64,000 nucleotides of DNA, from NCBI RefSeq assembly GCF_910592395.1, contig NC_088317.1:10044001-10108000 (forward strand). The letters run 5' to 3'. The translations under genes and the position numbers were made by a program. The stretch comes from Lineus longissimus. Its lineage: Eukaryota; Nemertea; Pilidiophora; Heteronemertea; Lineidae. Numbering within the stretch: position 1 is the first letter of the stretch; every line of letters begins with the position of its first letter. Below, piece after piece: positions 44,387-54,817 of the stretch. The notes beneath the pieces were generated by a model, which did no database searches, was not told the DNA's origin, and saw only the letters and a list, made by a program, of their open reading frames with translations.

Positions 44387-46062
44387 TTGGTGTCACAGAA
44401 TATAATAGGTGACCGAACACTATATTTTCCATTCATGTCATAATTATATTCAATTCTATCACATGAGATATTATAAAACATCTCGAGACATTACCTACAG
44501 ATCTGATGTTAAATAATTATATTCTGTCCAGATGATTTAAAATTATCAGATAAATTTAAAACATCAGATGATTTTAAATCGTCCCATTGAGATGTTTATA
44601 AAACATCTTATATATTAAAAAATCTCATTTCATCTCGGCAAACTCCGTATGATCCCGAATGCCTTCGTTACTTTCCAAAAATTACCAACCAATCGCAACC
44701 GTGCTTTCATATTTCCTGGGAATTCAAACAAAATGTGGGCGATATTTTAAAATTATCTGTCGGATATTTAATAATCATCTCACCGAAGAGTTATCAAACA
44801 TCTGATCTGATTTTAAATAAATCAAATAATTATGACATGAATTCAACTCCAGAGAACACTGCCGTGGCCGCCGGTCATACGATTCAGTGGTACCGACTTG
44901 CCTTCAGGAATTCCTCCTTGAGTGCCTCGTAAATGGCTTTGCACACTTCAGACACAATACGGGATATCGTTACGGCAGATATACGGAAGAGATACATCAG
45001 GCTGACGAATGAATCGCCTGAATTTAGAAATAAAAAGGAAAGTTTAAGAATTTACATGGCCTTCATTTATGAAGTTCTTCATGTCATAATTATTCGATTT
45101 ATATCACATCAGATGTTTATCAAATATCATATGTTTTTAAAACATCTCACTGGTAATTTTAAATCACCAAGACAAAATTAATTATTTAACATTCAGGGGC
45201 CAGTTGTTCAAACAACGTTAACAGATAACGTGGCGTTAAGCCAAACTGTCGTTATCTTTCTCACACTAGTCCTGTCTCACTTGAAGGATTGATACCAAAT
45301 TTTAATCTGCCATCTAGAACTTCGATAGCAGGGGTTACATCCTGCAAAAGTCAATTCAGTTGTTACTTCCAGTTTTGCCATGGTTGGTCTCGGAAAGATA
45401 ACGCCAATCTGTGTTAACGCCATGTTATCTGCTAACGTTGTTTGTACAACCCAGCCCAGATGTTTATAAAATTTATCCGAGATGTTTTATAACATCTGAT
45501 GTGACAGAAGTGAATAAAATAATGACATAAATGGAACTTCATATTACCGGTTATTCATTGAATTTCAGTTATGTCAGTGGAACTGTGTCTGGTTTTTTAT
45601 TGGGAAATAAACCGTGAAATAAAGCAATATTTGGAAAGTTATCACCTTTTTACCTATTTCTTCTGCTGAAATCCCTCAGTGCAGTACCTCATGTACGTGC
45701 TCTATTCATGAGATAGTGGGGAAATAAGCATATTCACCAGTTGCCAGAAAGCGCAAAGTCACTGCAAGGCGCTCCCTCACCGGAATTGCAGGCCGCATAC
45801 ACGTGTCCTGTTTGTGGATCCTGGGTCCAACAAGCACTGCAAGCTCCTCGAAGTCAACTGCGGAGAGTCTCAAAAAATTGTTGAGACGACTCGAATCTTC
45901 CAATCTCAGCTCCCGTAGGAGGCAGTGGTATGCACCGTGTTGCTCCCTTCTAAGAAACCATTCATGTACCCAAAGCTTGTGCCTCCTCTTTTGCCTCCGC
46001 TCACGCAGTGTCATGTAAACCACAATCGCCGCGGTGACTTGTTTCCTTCTTGCTGGCAACAT
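42957..46062 (-). CDS. Harbinger-2 transposase (HARBI1-like), three exons, ~422 aa
   Basis: Minus-strand exons are 46062-45738 (donor GTGAAT), 45017-44902 (acceptor CTAAATTCAG; donor AAG|GCAAGT, a GC-AG intron) and 43784-42957 (acceptor TTTTTTGCAG). Phases match at both joins. Exon 1 has WVHEWFLRREQHGAYHCLL and ends RFLAT; exon 2 has the helix-turn-helix segment DSFVSLMYLFRISAVTISRI. Exon 3 carries the catalytic residues in GAIDGKHI, VADGGIFG, FVADDAFPL and IVENAFGIMSSVFRI. The length is typical of Harbinger transposases and no stop interrupts it. The second intron contains MADF exon 2, and both introns carry MITE insertions, yet splice sites are kept. Confidence 0.87.
44423..44850. mobile_element. 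MITE copy 1 in transposase intron 2
   Basis: The left end (ATTCATGTCATAATTATATTC) and the right end read inward (ATTCATGTCATAATTATTTG) match. The interior repeats AT-rich words such as AAAACATCTGAT and TTTTAAATC. A second copy lies on the other side of exon 2. Boundaries are within about 10 bp. Confidence 0.55.
45069..45542. mobile_element. MITE copy 2 in transposase intron 1, carrying a nested MITE
   Basis: The left end ATGAAGTTCTTCATGTCATA and the right end read inward, ATGAAGTTCCATTTATGTCA, are inverted repeats. They continue to CACATCAGATGTT on both sides. It belongs to the same family as 44423-44850. A different MITE (45197-45457) sits inside it. Confidence 0.6.
45197..45457. mobile_element. 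261 bp nested MITE with long inverted repeats
   Basis: The ends GGGCCAGTTGTTCAAACAAC and, inverted, GGGCTGGGTTGTACAAACAA continue as matching arms through CGTTA-CAGATAAC-TGGCGTTAA. It lies within MITE copy 2. Target duplication unclear. Confidence 0.68.
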
Positions 46063-46309
46063 GCTCAATGAAGACAGCCACGTGGAAGGTAAATACGGCT
46101 GTCAGACAGAAACTATCATACAAAACCACCGTACGTGGATGGCCCTTACGACAGTTGCTTTCGATAGAAACTATCTCGCTCGTTTCCAGAGCTCGCAGAC
46201 AGTGACTATCTGCGATTTTTTCTTCGTAGTGGAAGGGCTATGGATAGTTTTCTGTCGACAGTTTTTCAATTACTGTCGACAGTTTACTGTCATGTGGAGC
46301 CGCACCAAC

Positions 46310-47407
46310 TAAAGCTCAACTGTTTCATATTGATTTCCCAATAATTGATCAGACAAATGAGATTGATCACCCTGTTTCCTATTGCATAGATTCTGAACGT
46401 CAGTAGCCACATCTCTAGTGGGAGCCACAGCCACATGGGGTTGAGTGTTGTGACTCCTCTCTAAAAATGCTGATTCTGTTGTTCAATGTTGGCATGGCCA
46501 AATGGGCCATTCTTGATGTCTGCTTCTCTCTTTCTGCATTCGCGCCACTTATGGTTAGGCTTGTGACAATAGTCACAGAAGAGTTTGCCACCACTCTTAG
46601 ATTTACTGTATTGAGAGCGCCCTCTGGAGTATGACCTCGGGTGGGAAGCAGATCTGTCATCATGTCTAGTGTGTGACCTGTTGCGCCTTGGGGTTGGTGA
46701 CCTACCACGTCTATTGCGATCATCAGATCTATCATAGACATTCATGGCCTGAAGCTTTGTTTCAATATCATTGAGTTTATCCATAATTTCAGAAGCAGGA
46801 TGATCTGTTGTAGTACCAACACTTGTTGTTACAAAGGTGACCTCTTTGGCTGGGTCAACACTGGCTGATTCACTGTCGAAGTAACGTTGCGCTCTGGCAA
46901 TGAGCTGATCAGCATTGGAATTGTCTGGAAGGGCCATAATGACCGCTGATTGACATTTCTGAGGTAGAGAAGTAATGAACTTGTTACAGATTTGCGCCTC
47001 TTGATAACCAATCCTGTTAGCTGCCATTCTAACTTTCGACATATTGCTCACCTGACTGACCTGGTATGTAACATAGGGAGTCAAACAGTTTGACATTTGC
47101 ATGCATAGAATGTGCAGGACTGAAACGTTGGATAAAAGTATCACGCAACTGAGCTAGATCTTCAAACACTTTTCCCTCTATCCATAGCCTAGCCTCACCA
47201 ATGACTGAATGAGGGTTCTCTTGAACAATGAAACTACTTGTAACATAGCAGCGTTATCAGCTGGGTTGTGAAGATCGTGGGCTTCAAGATAGTCCCTGAA
47301 GGACAAAAATGAGCTGTACTGATCTCATGATCACACTTGGCACCGTCAAACCTAGTGGGAAGGAAATCTGTTTGCCTTAAAGCAGGAGCGGCAGCTGCTA
47401 CTGCCAT
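46310..47407 (-). pseudogene. Decayed LTR-retrotransposon gag (Gypsy-like)
   Basis: Read on the minus strand from an ATG at 47407, it holds gag-like segments, including FITSLPQKCQSAVIMALPDN, an arginine/serine-rich linker and one zinc knuckle (CDYCHKPNHKWREC, CX2CX4HX4C). The longest clean frame is 47144-46461. Upstream at least two frame changes and stops interrupt it. After the knuckle the frame changes again and stays open up to the Harbinger-2 boundary, where the coding similarity stops. No protease or reverse transcriptase is visible nearby, so this is a dead fragment. Harbinger-2 may have inserted into it. Confidence 0.68.
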
Positions 47408-48153
47408 GTTTCCAAATCTTAGTACAACGTCAGACAGTCAATCAGGGTAATCTCTCAATCAACACAGCTCTGATCATAGGCCTAATTTGTACAAAAATTG
47501 TGAAGAATACATTTAAAATTTACAACAGATCAAACATCTCCAGAATCCAATAAAAGCAGGTTGTACTATTGTCTGTCATCATGAAGAAAGTTCTGCAACA
47601 TCCACCACACTTCAAGGAAGGGTAGCACACGGTCCACTGGTAGCTACAGTAACTCGAACAATATTTGGGCACTTGTAATCATGATGAGCATTCCAACACA
47701 CAGATGCAGAGACTTGTGCTGTGTGTACTGTACAGATACAGTCAGTGTCACTAGCGATGTACATCAATGTACAGCGTGATGTACGGCGAACATATCAAAG
47801 TCAAACGAACGAAATGCCAGTTCGTAGAATTGTTCATAAAATGAAGTTACTGGCCGACGAGATGTTGAATAATCATACCTTGCAGCGTCTAATATAATCG
47901 CAAGATAAGCGTAAATTATGAAAGTAACGAACCTGATCAATCCACCGAAGACGGAAGAATTGAAGCAGTATCGAACCATCGAAGAAAGTGGGAATTCCTC
48001 AAAACATCCAGAAACGTGTCCTCCACTGTCCAATCACAGCGAACACGTAGGGCGGTGATGGCGTTCCGAGTAACGGAGCGATTTTCCTCGCGGGAATCAC
48101 AAATATTGAACGTTGCAGCCTGGCATAAATCGAACACCAAAACTCCCGACAAC
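47408..48153. other. Gene-free flank, possibly 5' remnant of the gag-bearing element
   Basis: No protein match by eye. It lies where a 5' LTR of the decayed retrotransposon would be expected, but I could not pair it with a second LTR. A short overlapping frame at 47999-48445 (minus) is mostly the Tc1 end. Confidence 0.35.
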
Positions 48154-48155
48154 TA

Positions 48156-49733
48156 CACTCATCAAAGAAAGTTAAGGTCCAAATTTTTATATTTAACATA
48201 TTTTTTTTACAGCACATATCAAGGACCAGAAAATGCCTAAATATGAATATCCTGTATGACCTCCAAGACACAGTAATCAATTTCACATGTTGTTTGTTCC
48301 AGTTGTTGCATAACTTCTTTCTAAACTTGTCACAACCTGAAAATGGGTGTTTTTGGTGTGTCAGTTGACCACATAAAGTGGTACAAAAGTCCATGCAAGT
48401 GCTTTTTCTTGCATTTCCCACCAAGCTCAGGCAGCATTTTGACAAGAGAGATGCCTAGATGCCACTTGAGTGAAGTAGAGGTTGCACGAGCCATAGGGAT
48501 GCTGGAAGCTGGCTTCAGTCAGTGACGAGTAGCTGAGATGATGGATGTGTCTCACAGTGTCATCAGTCGTGCTAACCAACAACACCGGGAGACAGGGCGA
48601 TACTCAGAGAGACCCCGTACTGGCCGCCCATCAGCAACAACTGCGAGGGATGACCGTTACTTAGTGACTCTTTGTCCTCGCAACCGCTTCAGTAGTGCTC
48701 GCAGACTCAATAACCAATTCACTGCTGCAACTGGGGTGACGGTTTCAAATCAAACCATCCATAACCGACTTCACAGAGCCGACATCCATGCCAGGAGGCC
48801 AATGCAATGCATCCCATTAACCCCTGCTCACAGAAGAATCCGTCTCAATTGGGCTCGTGATCATGTGGGATGGAGCCACCAGCAATGGCGCCGTGTTCTG
48901 TTCTCAGATGAGAGCAGATTCAGCCTGGACCACAATGATGGACGTGTTAGAGTCTGGAGACAACAGGGAGAGAGATTGCAGATGCCTGCATCGCTGAACA
49001 CGACCGCTATGGTGGAGGCAGCATCATGGTGTGGGGCGGAATCAGCTACGGCCAACGCACTCGCCTCTATGTGGTCCCAGGGGGAGCAATTACAGGTGTG
49101 AGGTACAGAGATGAAATCGTGGAACCTTTTGTGGTTCCGTTTGCAGAAAACGCTGGGGAAAATTTCATTTTCATGGACGACAACGCCCGTCCCCACACAG
49201 CGAGGGTGGTGACACAGCACATGGCGGATCATGGAATTGAGCGTATGGACTTGCCAGCGAAATCCCCGGACTTGAATCCGATAGAACATGTCTGGGACAT
49301 GATGGGAAGGAGTATTGGAGCGCTTGAGGTGCAGCCAAATGGGTTGCAGCAGCTTGGTGTGGCCTTGGAGGCTGCATGGGATGCAATTGATGTCAGGGAT
49401 GTTAATCGTCTGATAAACTCAATGAGACAGCGGTGTCAGGCTGTTATTGCAGCAGGGGGAGGCCATACTCGCTACTGACCATGCTGATATTGATGACAAG
49501 ACATTTAGGCTAAAATTGTGAAAAAGTTGACACACCAAAACACCCATTTTCAGGTTGTGACAAGTTTAGAAAGAAGTTATGCAACAACTGGAACAAACCA
49601 CATGTGAAATTGATTACTGTGTCTTGGAGGTCATACAGGACATTCATATTTAGGCATTTTCTGGTCCTTAGTATGTGCTGTGAAAAAAATATGTTAAAAA
49701 TAAAAAGTGGTCCTTAACTTTCTTTGATGAGTA
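48156..49733 (+). mobile_element. Tc1-like DNA transposon, ~1.58 kb, with ~207 bp inverted repeats
   Basis: Inverted terminal repeats run from 48156-48363 and 49528-49733 (CACTCATCAAAGAAAGTTAA and, inverted, TACTCATCAAAGAAAGTTAA), nearly identical throughout. TA flanks both ends (48154-48155 and 49734-49735), the standard Tc1/mariner target duplication. One transposase gene between them is broken, so this copy is non-autonomous. Confidence 0.92.
48451..49478 (+). pseudogene. Tc1 transposase, one stop and one frameshift
   Basis: The frame opens at ATG 48451 and meets a TGA at 48523-48525, then continues in the same frame to about 48980, where one base appears lost (near GAGAGATTGCAG). The rest runs in another frame to TAC-TGA at 49478. 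Visible parts are an N-terminal paired-type helix-turn-helix (SHSVISR), the linker motif GRPS, and the DDE triad: D in FSDESRFSL, D in FMDDNARPHTA and E in PDLNPIEHVWD, spaced as DD34E. All catalytic residues survive, so decay is slight. The TGA could be a CGA arginine codon changed by CpG mutation (inference). Confidence 0.9.
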
Positions 49734-49735
49734 TA

Positions 49736-50185
49736 GTTCAAACGAATCCTCTGAATCATGGAAATCTGTCCATGATCATGATCAGGCGACGAAATCACGT
49801 CTCCTGGGTGAAATCGAATTTTGACTAACACCACATGAAAAACAGGAGATGGGCGCGGCACACCCCACTATCACATGTGCACGACGGCAGGGCAGATCAA
49901 CGAAAGTCAACAAATTTCTATGAAAATGGCACTGAGTCTTACCCGTGGGTTCTCCACCATGTTACGTTTGGTTTCTTTGGGAGCTTATCTATCCTGCTAT
50001 ATATATATTTCAAAGACGTTGTATCATATTCATACGACTAGATAGTCTTTATTGAAACCCCCAAAACTATACATGAAGATCAATGGACATGGTCGTCGTC
50101 CTGTCGTCTCACCTCCTATACGCATGCGTGGACCCAAACGTGGAGAAACTCACATAATAATACAGGTAATTGGAAGTGTAAAATA
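49736..50185. other. Gene-free stretch
   Basis: Short unique-looking interval between the Tc1 element and a possible inverted-repeat element. No exon or RNA gene seen. Confidence 0.35.
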
Positions 50186-51129
50186 CCGGGTGGCCAAAAA
50201 CAAACGTTTCGAACTTTGATCTCAAATATCTCAAAACTAATTTGAATTCTGGGGTGTTAATTCAGGGATTTAACATAGAATAAATTGGCTAAATTTCATT
50301 GTCATTGTCATAGCTAAAACTTTACATATAAAACTAAGCAGTTGCACAACCCCAAATTAGCTTGTCTGGTGGGATATTTCCTTCTTCAAAAACCACACCC
50401 CCGACAGCAAATATTGTGAAACGGAAAGTCCTAAAAATCTGTATTTTTCTTGCCTTGCGATACACTCTGAAAGTTCTACCTTTACTTGGGCCTAAATGGG
50501 TCATGTATTATGCCCGGTGTTCGGTCCACCTTACAATGTATGATGTTACAATGTAATATAGATTGAAAACTAATTTTGTCTGTGTTTCCCCGCATCTTTC
50601 CCTGGTTGACTCAATTTGTTTAGTTGTCCCTAGTCGCTCGCGGAGAAAATACCTGCCGTCCGTCCATCTGTACGGCCACTTGTGAGCGCGATATCTGTAG
50701 AAGTAAACCAGGTATCAAATTTAAAACACCCGAGTGAGAATATTTCTTTTTCATAATGGATGATGTATACTTAGCCTCGTTTTCACCACTGAGGTTTGGG
50801 TGAGACAACCCAAACCGGTTGGGTTGGTGCAAAATGTGGAGTCATTTCAAAAGCATTTGAAAAACCGCATTAGTCGATATTTAATTTGAGGTGTTTTTAG
50901 AATAGAAATTGATACTGATTGTCTCACCCAAACCGCTCGGGTGGAGCTAAAGTATTGGCCAAAACCGCAGCGTAGCGAGGTTTTGGTCTACATTTTAGCT
51001 CCACCCGAGCGGTTTGGGTGAGACAACCAAAAACCGACAGTGAGGTATCAATTCCTTTTCCAGCACTTGAAAAAGCAGCGTAACCTGAAGACCCGGGAAA
51101 TGGTTGTGCATTTAGTTTGGGACACCCTG
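50186..51129. mobile_element. Possible ~940 bp inverted-repeat element with CAGGGTGTCCCAAA-type ends
   Basis: The left end CCGGGTGGCCAAAAACAAAC and right end, inverted, CAGGGTGTCCCAAACTAAAT are imperfect partners, each next to TA. Ends of this kind occur in many animal MITEs. The interior holds a long hairpin (50919-51026). There is no transposase. The match is short, so this is tentative. Confidence 0.36.
50919..51026. repeat. Perfect 33 bp inverted repeat with a second stem in its loop
   Basis: Arms 50919-50951 and 50994-51026 (TTGTCTCACCCAAACCGCTC... and complement) are perfectly complementary. The 42 nt loop itself contains GGCCAAAACC...GGTTTTGGTC, a 9-10 bp stem. A third copy of the arm end (GGTTTGGGTGAGACAACC) lies at about 50795. 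Confidence 0.85.
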
Positions 51130-51399
51130 TATTGGTGAATACCTGTAGTGCAAAGTGGTTTACGGTATCAAAATAGGTACCGTGCAAATGACTTAAGTAA
51201 GAGTACGGTGATAAAAAATTTTGCTTCGTATGTAAGGCATGTAAGGGAGTTGGGAGTGTCCTCCTAGGCATTTCGTAAGTACAGGTTTTAGTGGTAATTT
51301 AAGATGGCTTCTTGAATAAGCTGCCTGATAACTTGTTGATTATTATCACAAAACGTCTGATAGATTCTCTGAAACATTCTGTATTATTACATCTTTCAG

Positions 51400-54326
51400 A
51401 TATTATTCCTTGTCATACGGACTGCGTCGTACCAGGATAACCAATACGCAACTTGATGCAGTTGTCCGCACCATCTGGTCCTACAATTGATATCTTGGCT
51501 ACAGATTAGTTCACGCCAGGCTTGTAAGCGGGAATATCTATGTTTCTCGGCAGCGAGTGAGAGATAGCATGCTTCGAGTTGACCCAACATCGGTGGCATT
51601 AAGGTGGTGTCATTCAATTAGGAGGCGTCCGTACAGGGTTGCGGGACCAAATTCCTTGTGGCATGTAGATAGGAACCATAAGTTGATTAGGTATGTACCA
51701 TCACCAAGTCCATTAACTTTTCAGTTTCCGCTCAAAAGAGAACCATTGTCTGGTAAAAACATTTTTGGTATGTATTCTGGGTGTGACTAGAGGAAAGTTC
51801 ATTTCAAAAAAGGGACCTGTTTGATTCTCGATATATAACACCTGGGCAGCCACCTTGAAATCGGTTAGTGTCAATTTGAAGTAGAACCATTTGTCAGGTG
51901 AAATTAATTTTTGGTGTGAATGTTGGGGATGTCTAGAGGAAAGTTCCTTTCGAAAATTGGCTCATTCAATTCTCGATATGACAACCAGGGTGACAAATCA
52001 GTTTCTATCAATTTGCACCCTGGCTAATCAGTATTCCCGCACTCCCCATTTCCAAAACAGCATAGTGGATGTCACGTCCACTATCGACATCATTTATAGA
52101 CCTTTGCTGGAATAAATCCTGCTATAATCGAAAAATGTAATTCTTTACAATAGTGGTATCAAAATAAAAAATATTTTCATCGTGCAATTATGAATGAAGT
52201 CCTCTAAGTCTAAACACACGTGCGTGTGGAAAAAAACCTAAAAAGTTCTCAAACTGTTTTTTTTCGTGCAGTAGATTACTAATGAGACTGTTCGTCTGAC
52301 CAGAATGATGCCAATTGAAAAACTTTTTATACATGTCTAAATATATTTTTTACTAATTTTGCTGATAAGGTCAGGTGACCTCACTAATTTAAAAACCAAT
52401 TTGCATAATGTTTTATCCTGGAAATGAAGTATAGTCTTCTGCAAAGAAGTTATAACTAAGCTAGTAGGGGAGCCAAGTGCAAGAATTGTGCAAAAAAAGG
52501 GTTTTAGGTTAGAAGTGCTATAAACATTTTTGGGTAGGTACATCCATTCTATGAACTGAGGGGTTTGCCTAGCCATCTCTTGGAAACTCTTGTTGTGGAC
52601 CGTTATGAGACTCAAAAAATACCCAGAACGTAATTTGTGTATAGGAATCATTGAATAATATCATCCGATGAGGTATTGTCCGAAAGGGTTTGGCCTAGGC
52701 TACAATTTGAAACAGATTGATAATTGACCACACCTTTATTTAGTAATTTAGATCAGCAGAGGTCAAAAGGTTCTGCCGGAAGGGTTGAAGTAAAAATCTA
52801 GGATGTCTCCGCATTAAAAGTCCTGGTGTGACCTTACAAACTGGAGCAATTGAATGAATGAAATTAACAAATATTTTTAAAAGAGTTTGTACCTTATTTT
52901 TGATAGATATAGTCTTAGGGTATTTAAGATTATCCCCATTTTGTTTATTGACAAAAAGAGTTTGCAAGAAAAATGGCTGAGCAGACCTATCAATTCATAT
53001 GTAGAATAGATGGGGGCTACCAAAAAATGTTTAAGCTGGGCATACATGACGAACAAAATGACATAAACATTTTGGTCAAAATTACCGTTGTGTGCATGCA
53101 TGTGACAAAAACAAAAACATTTGTTCCTGAAGAATTTTTTCGGATATTTTTGACGAAAACATAGATGTGCGCCAAATCTGAACATGGTCATCAGGCAATC
53201 ATTGATGACGCTCAGCATTTTTGACACGACTCGCTAGTGTCAAAAGGTCCATCGTCTGCAGGTTTCGATGCTGAAAACATGACAAACAGCATGTCCCCCT
53301 GGGCTCTTGAGCCCATTGTATATTACTAATTGACCAGCGTTTTTGATCGGCCCCTTTGGCACTTTCAGGCTGCTTTGTTCGGGAGGCCATGGGACATCCT
53401 GTATGTATACATACTGTCGTGGTTTTTCTACAACCACCCCGCACCCTTGCACTGTTATGCCAATAATTATAAATAGCTCATAACTTTGTAACGTAGTGGG
53501 CTGCCAGAATGCCATTAGCAGGGGCACATTTTTTGTCCAAATTGTTTCGACCACAATTAGTTCTGTGAATATCACTTTGATAAACCTATGTATTTTATTT
53601 TATAATTTCAGATGGGGCTTTGTCATCCATGTTGCTAAGATCATTTCGGACTGCCACCACAACATATGGAATACCATATGATCAAGAGTAAGGGCGGATC
53701 GTGGAACACAAAACAATGAAGTAGAGACCAATGTGAACGTCAATCGTGGGATGAACAGAGGGAGCATGATTCGTGGCCGCTCTGTTCATAATCAAAGAAT
53801 TGAAAGATTTTGGCGTGACCTTTTCCACGGTTCGACTAATGTCTATTATGATCTTTTTTATTTGATGGAGGACTCTGGTATCCTTGATATAAATAAAAAT
53901 ATCCATCGTTTGGCCCTTCATTATAATTTTACACCTCGTATGCAGAGAAACATCAACATTTCCCAAAATCAGTGGAATAATCACCGACTTTCCTCAAAAC
54001 ATGGTCATACCCCTCGTCAACTTTATATTGAGGGTATTCTACGTCTGTTAGGTTCAGGACATTCTCATATCGATAATATGTTTTATGACCCTGGTAGTGA
54101 TGACAATTTGGAGCCAAATGATATTCCAGATTATGGTATTGATTGGGAAGGACTGACCGCAAATGAGGCTGATACAGTTCATGTAGCTGACTCTGATTGT
54201 CCACTTTGTGCAGAACATTTTGGTCATTTGCAAGACTCTATTTCGCCTCTTGGAGAACCCTCAGATCGCTATGGTATCAGCATATATTCAAGTGTATTAT
54301 ATTTTATTAGCTCCCATGACTCTTGA
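51400..54326 (+). pseudogene. Intron-bearing integrase-core (DDE) gene, decayed
   Basis: Exon 51400-51690 (acceptor TTACATCTTTCAG, donor GTATGT) and exon 53612-54326 (acceptor ATAATTTCAG) join to restore an Arg codon. The first part encodes LRRTRITNTQLDAVVRTIW, RVDPTSVALRWCHSIRRR, then PNSLWHVDRNHKLIR; the second starts WGFVIH. About 30 residues of the integrase core are missing there and the frame is disrupted before SRVRADRGTQN. The rest (GRSVHNQRIERFWRDLF and onward, about 53790-54326) is intact. There is also an in-frame TGA at 51488-51490. The order matches a retroviral-integrase-fold family present in many copies in aquatic animals; its transposon class is uncertain. This copy is a pseudogene or fragment. 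Confidence 0.7.
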
Positions 54327-54432
54327 GTGAAGTTATTTCATCACTTCCTTGCACCCAGCAGCTATTATTATTTGCGAATTTCATTCAGTCACTGATTGTT
54401 TTTTGAAAATATTTGTGTTTGTTCAACATATA

Positions 54433-54463
<31 letters not shown>

Positions 54464-54814
54464 GTTTTGTTGGCATGCTGCAGGAATGCCGACCTCTGAC
54501 AACGTTTTGTTTTGTATCTCACATAGTGTACTTTTAGAATGGTTAGGTGTTGTCTGTGAGGGGCCCGGTTGAGGATAAACGATAATCATCGTCATCGTCA
54601 CCGTCATCATCATCATTACCATACCTTAATGTTGGAAAACACATACTTTGTCTGGTGAACTTCACTTGAACTTGCACAAATCTGCCTTCTTCTTCTTCTT
54701 CGGCGTTCGCTCTGCAATTGGAGGTGATTTTATCCAGGGAGTATTCCTCCTCCAAGTTTGGATGAGCGTTTATGCGTGACACAAGGGTTATGTGCCAATA
54801 GGTTTTATTGTCCT
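54327..54814. other. Gene-free stretch with a 20-base G tract
   Basis: It holds the pure G tract 54441-54460, preceded by an eight-T run, and a (CAT/CGT)n-like patch near 54587-54617. No exon supported. Confidence 0.4.
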
Positions 54815-54817
54815 AGT

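Larger units (their letters stand above)
42191..46306. mobile_element. Two-gene Harbinger transposon with interleaved genes (Harbinger-2)
   Basis: The 34 bp ends correspond (GGCGCGGCTCGACTTGACAG against, inverted, GGTGCGGCTCCACATGACAG), with about seven mismatches. The repeated subterminal words CTGTCGACAG and GACAGT crowd both ends. Inside are a MADF-BESS gene (plus strand, two exons) and a HARBI1-type transposase (minus strand, three exons). I could not find a matching three-base duplication (CAA on the left, AAC on the right), so exact ends may be off or mutated. Three MITE insertions lie in the transposase introns. Confidence 0.82.
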
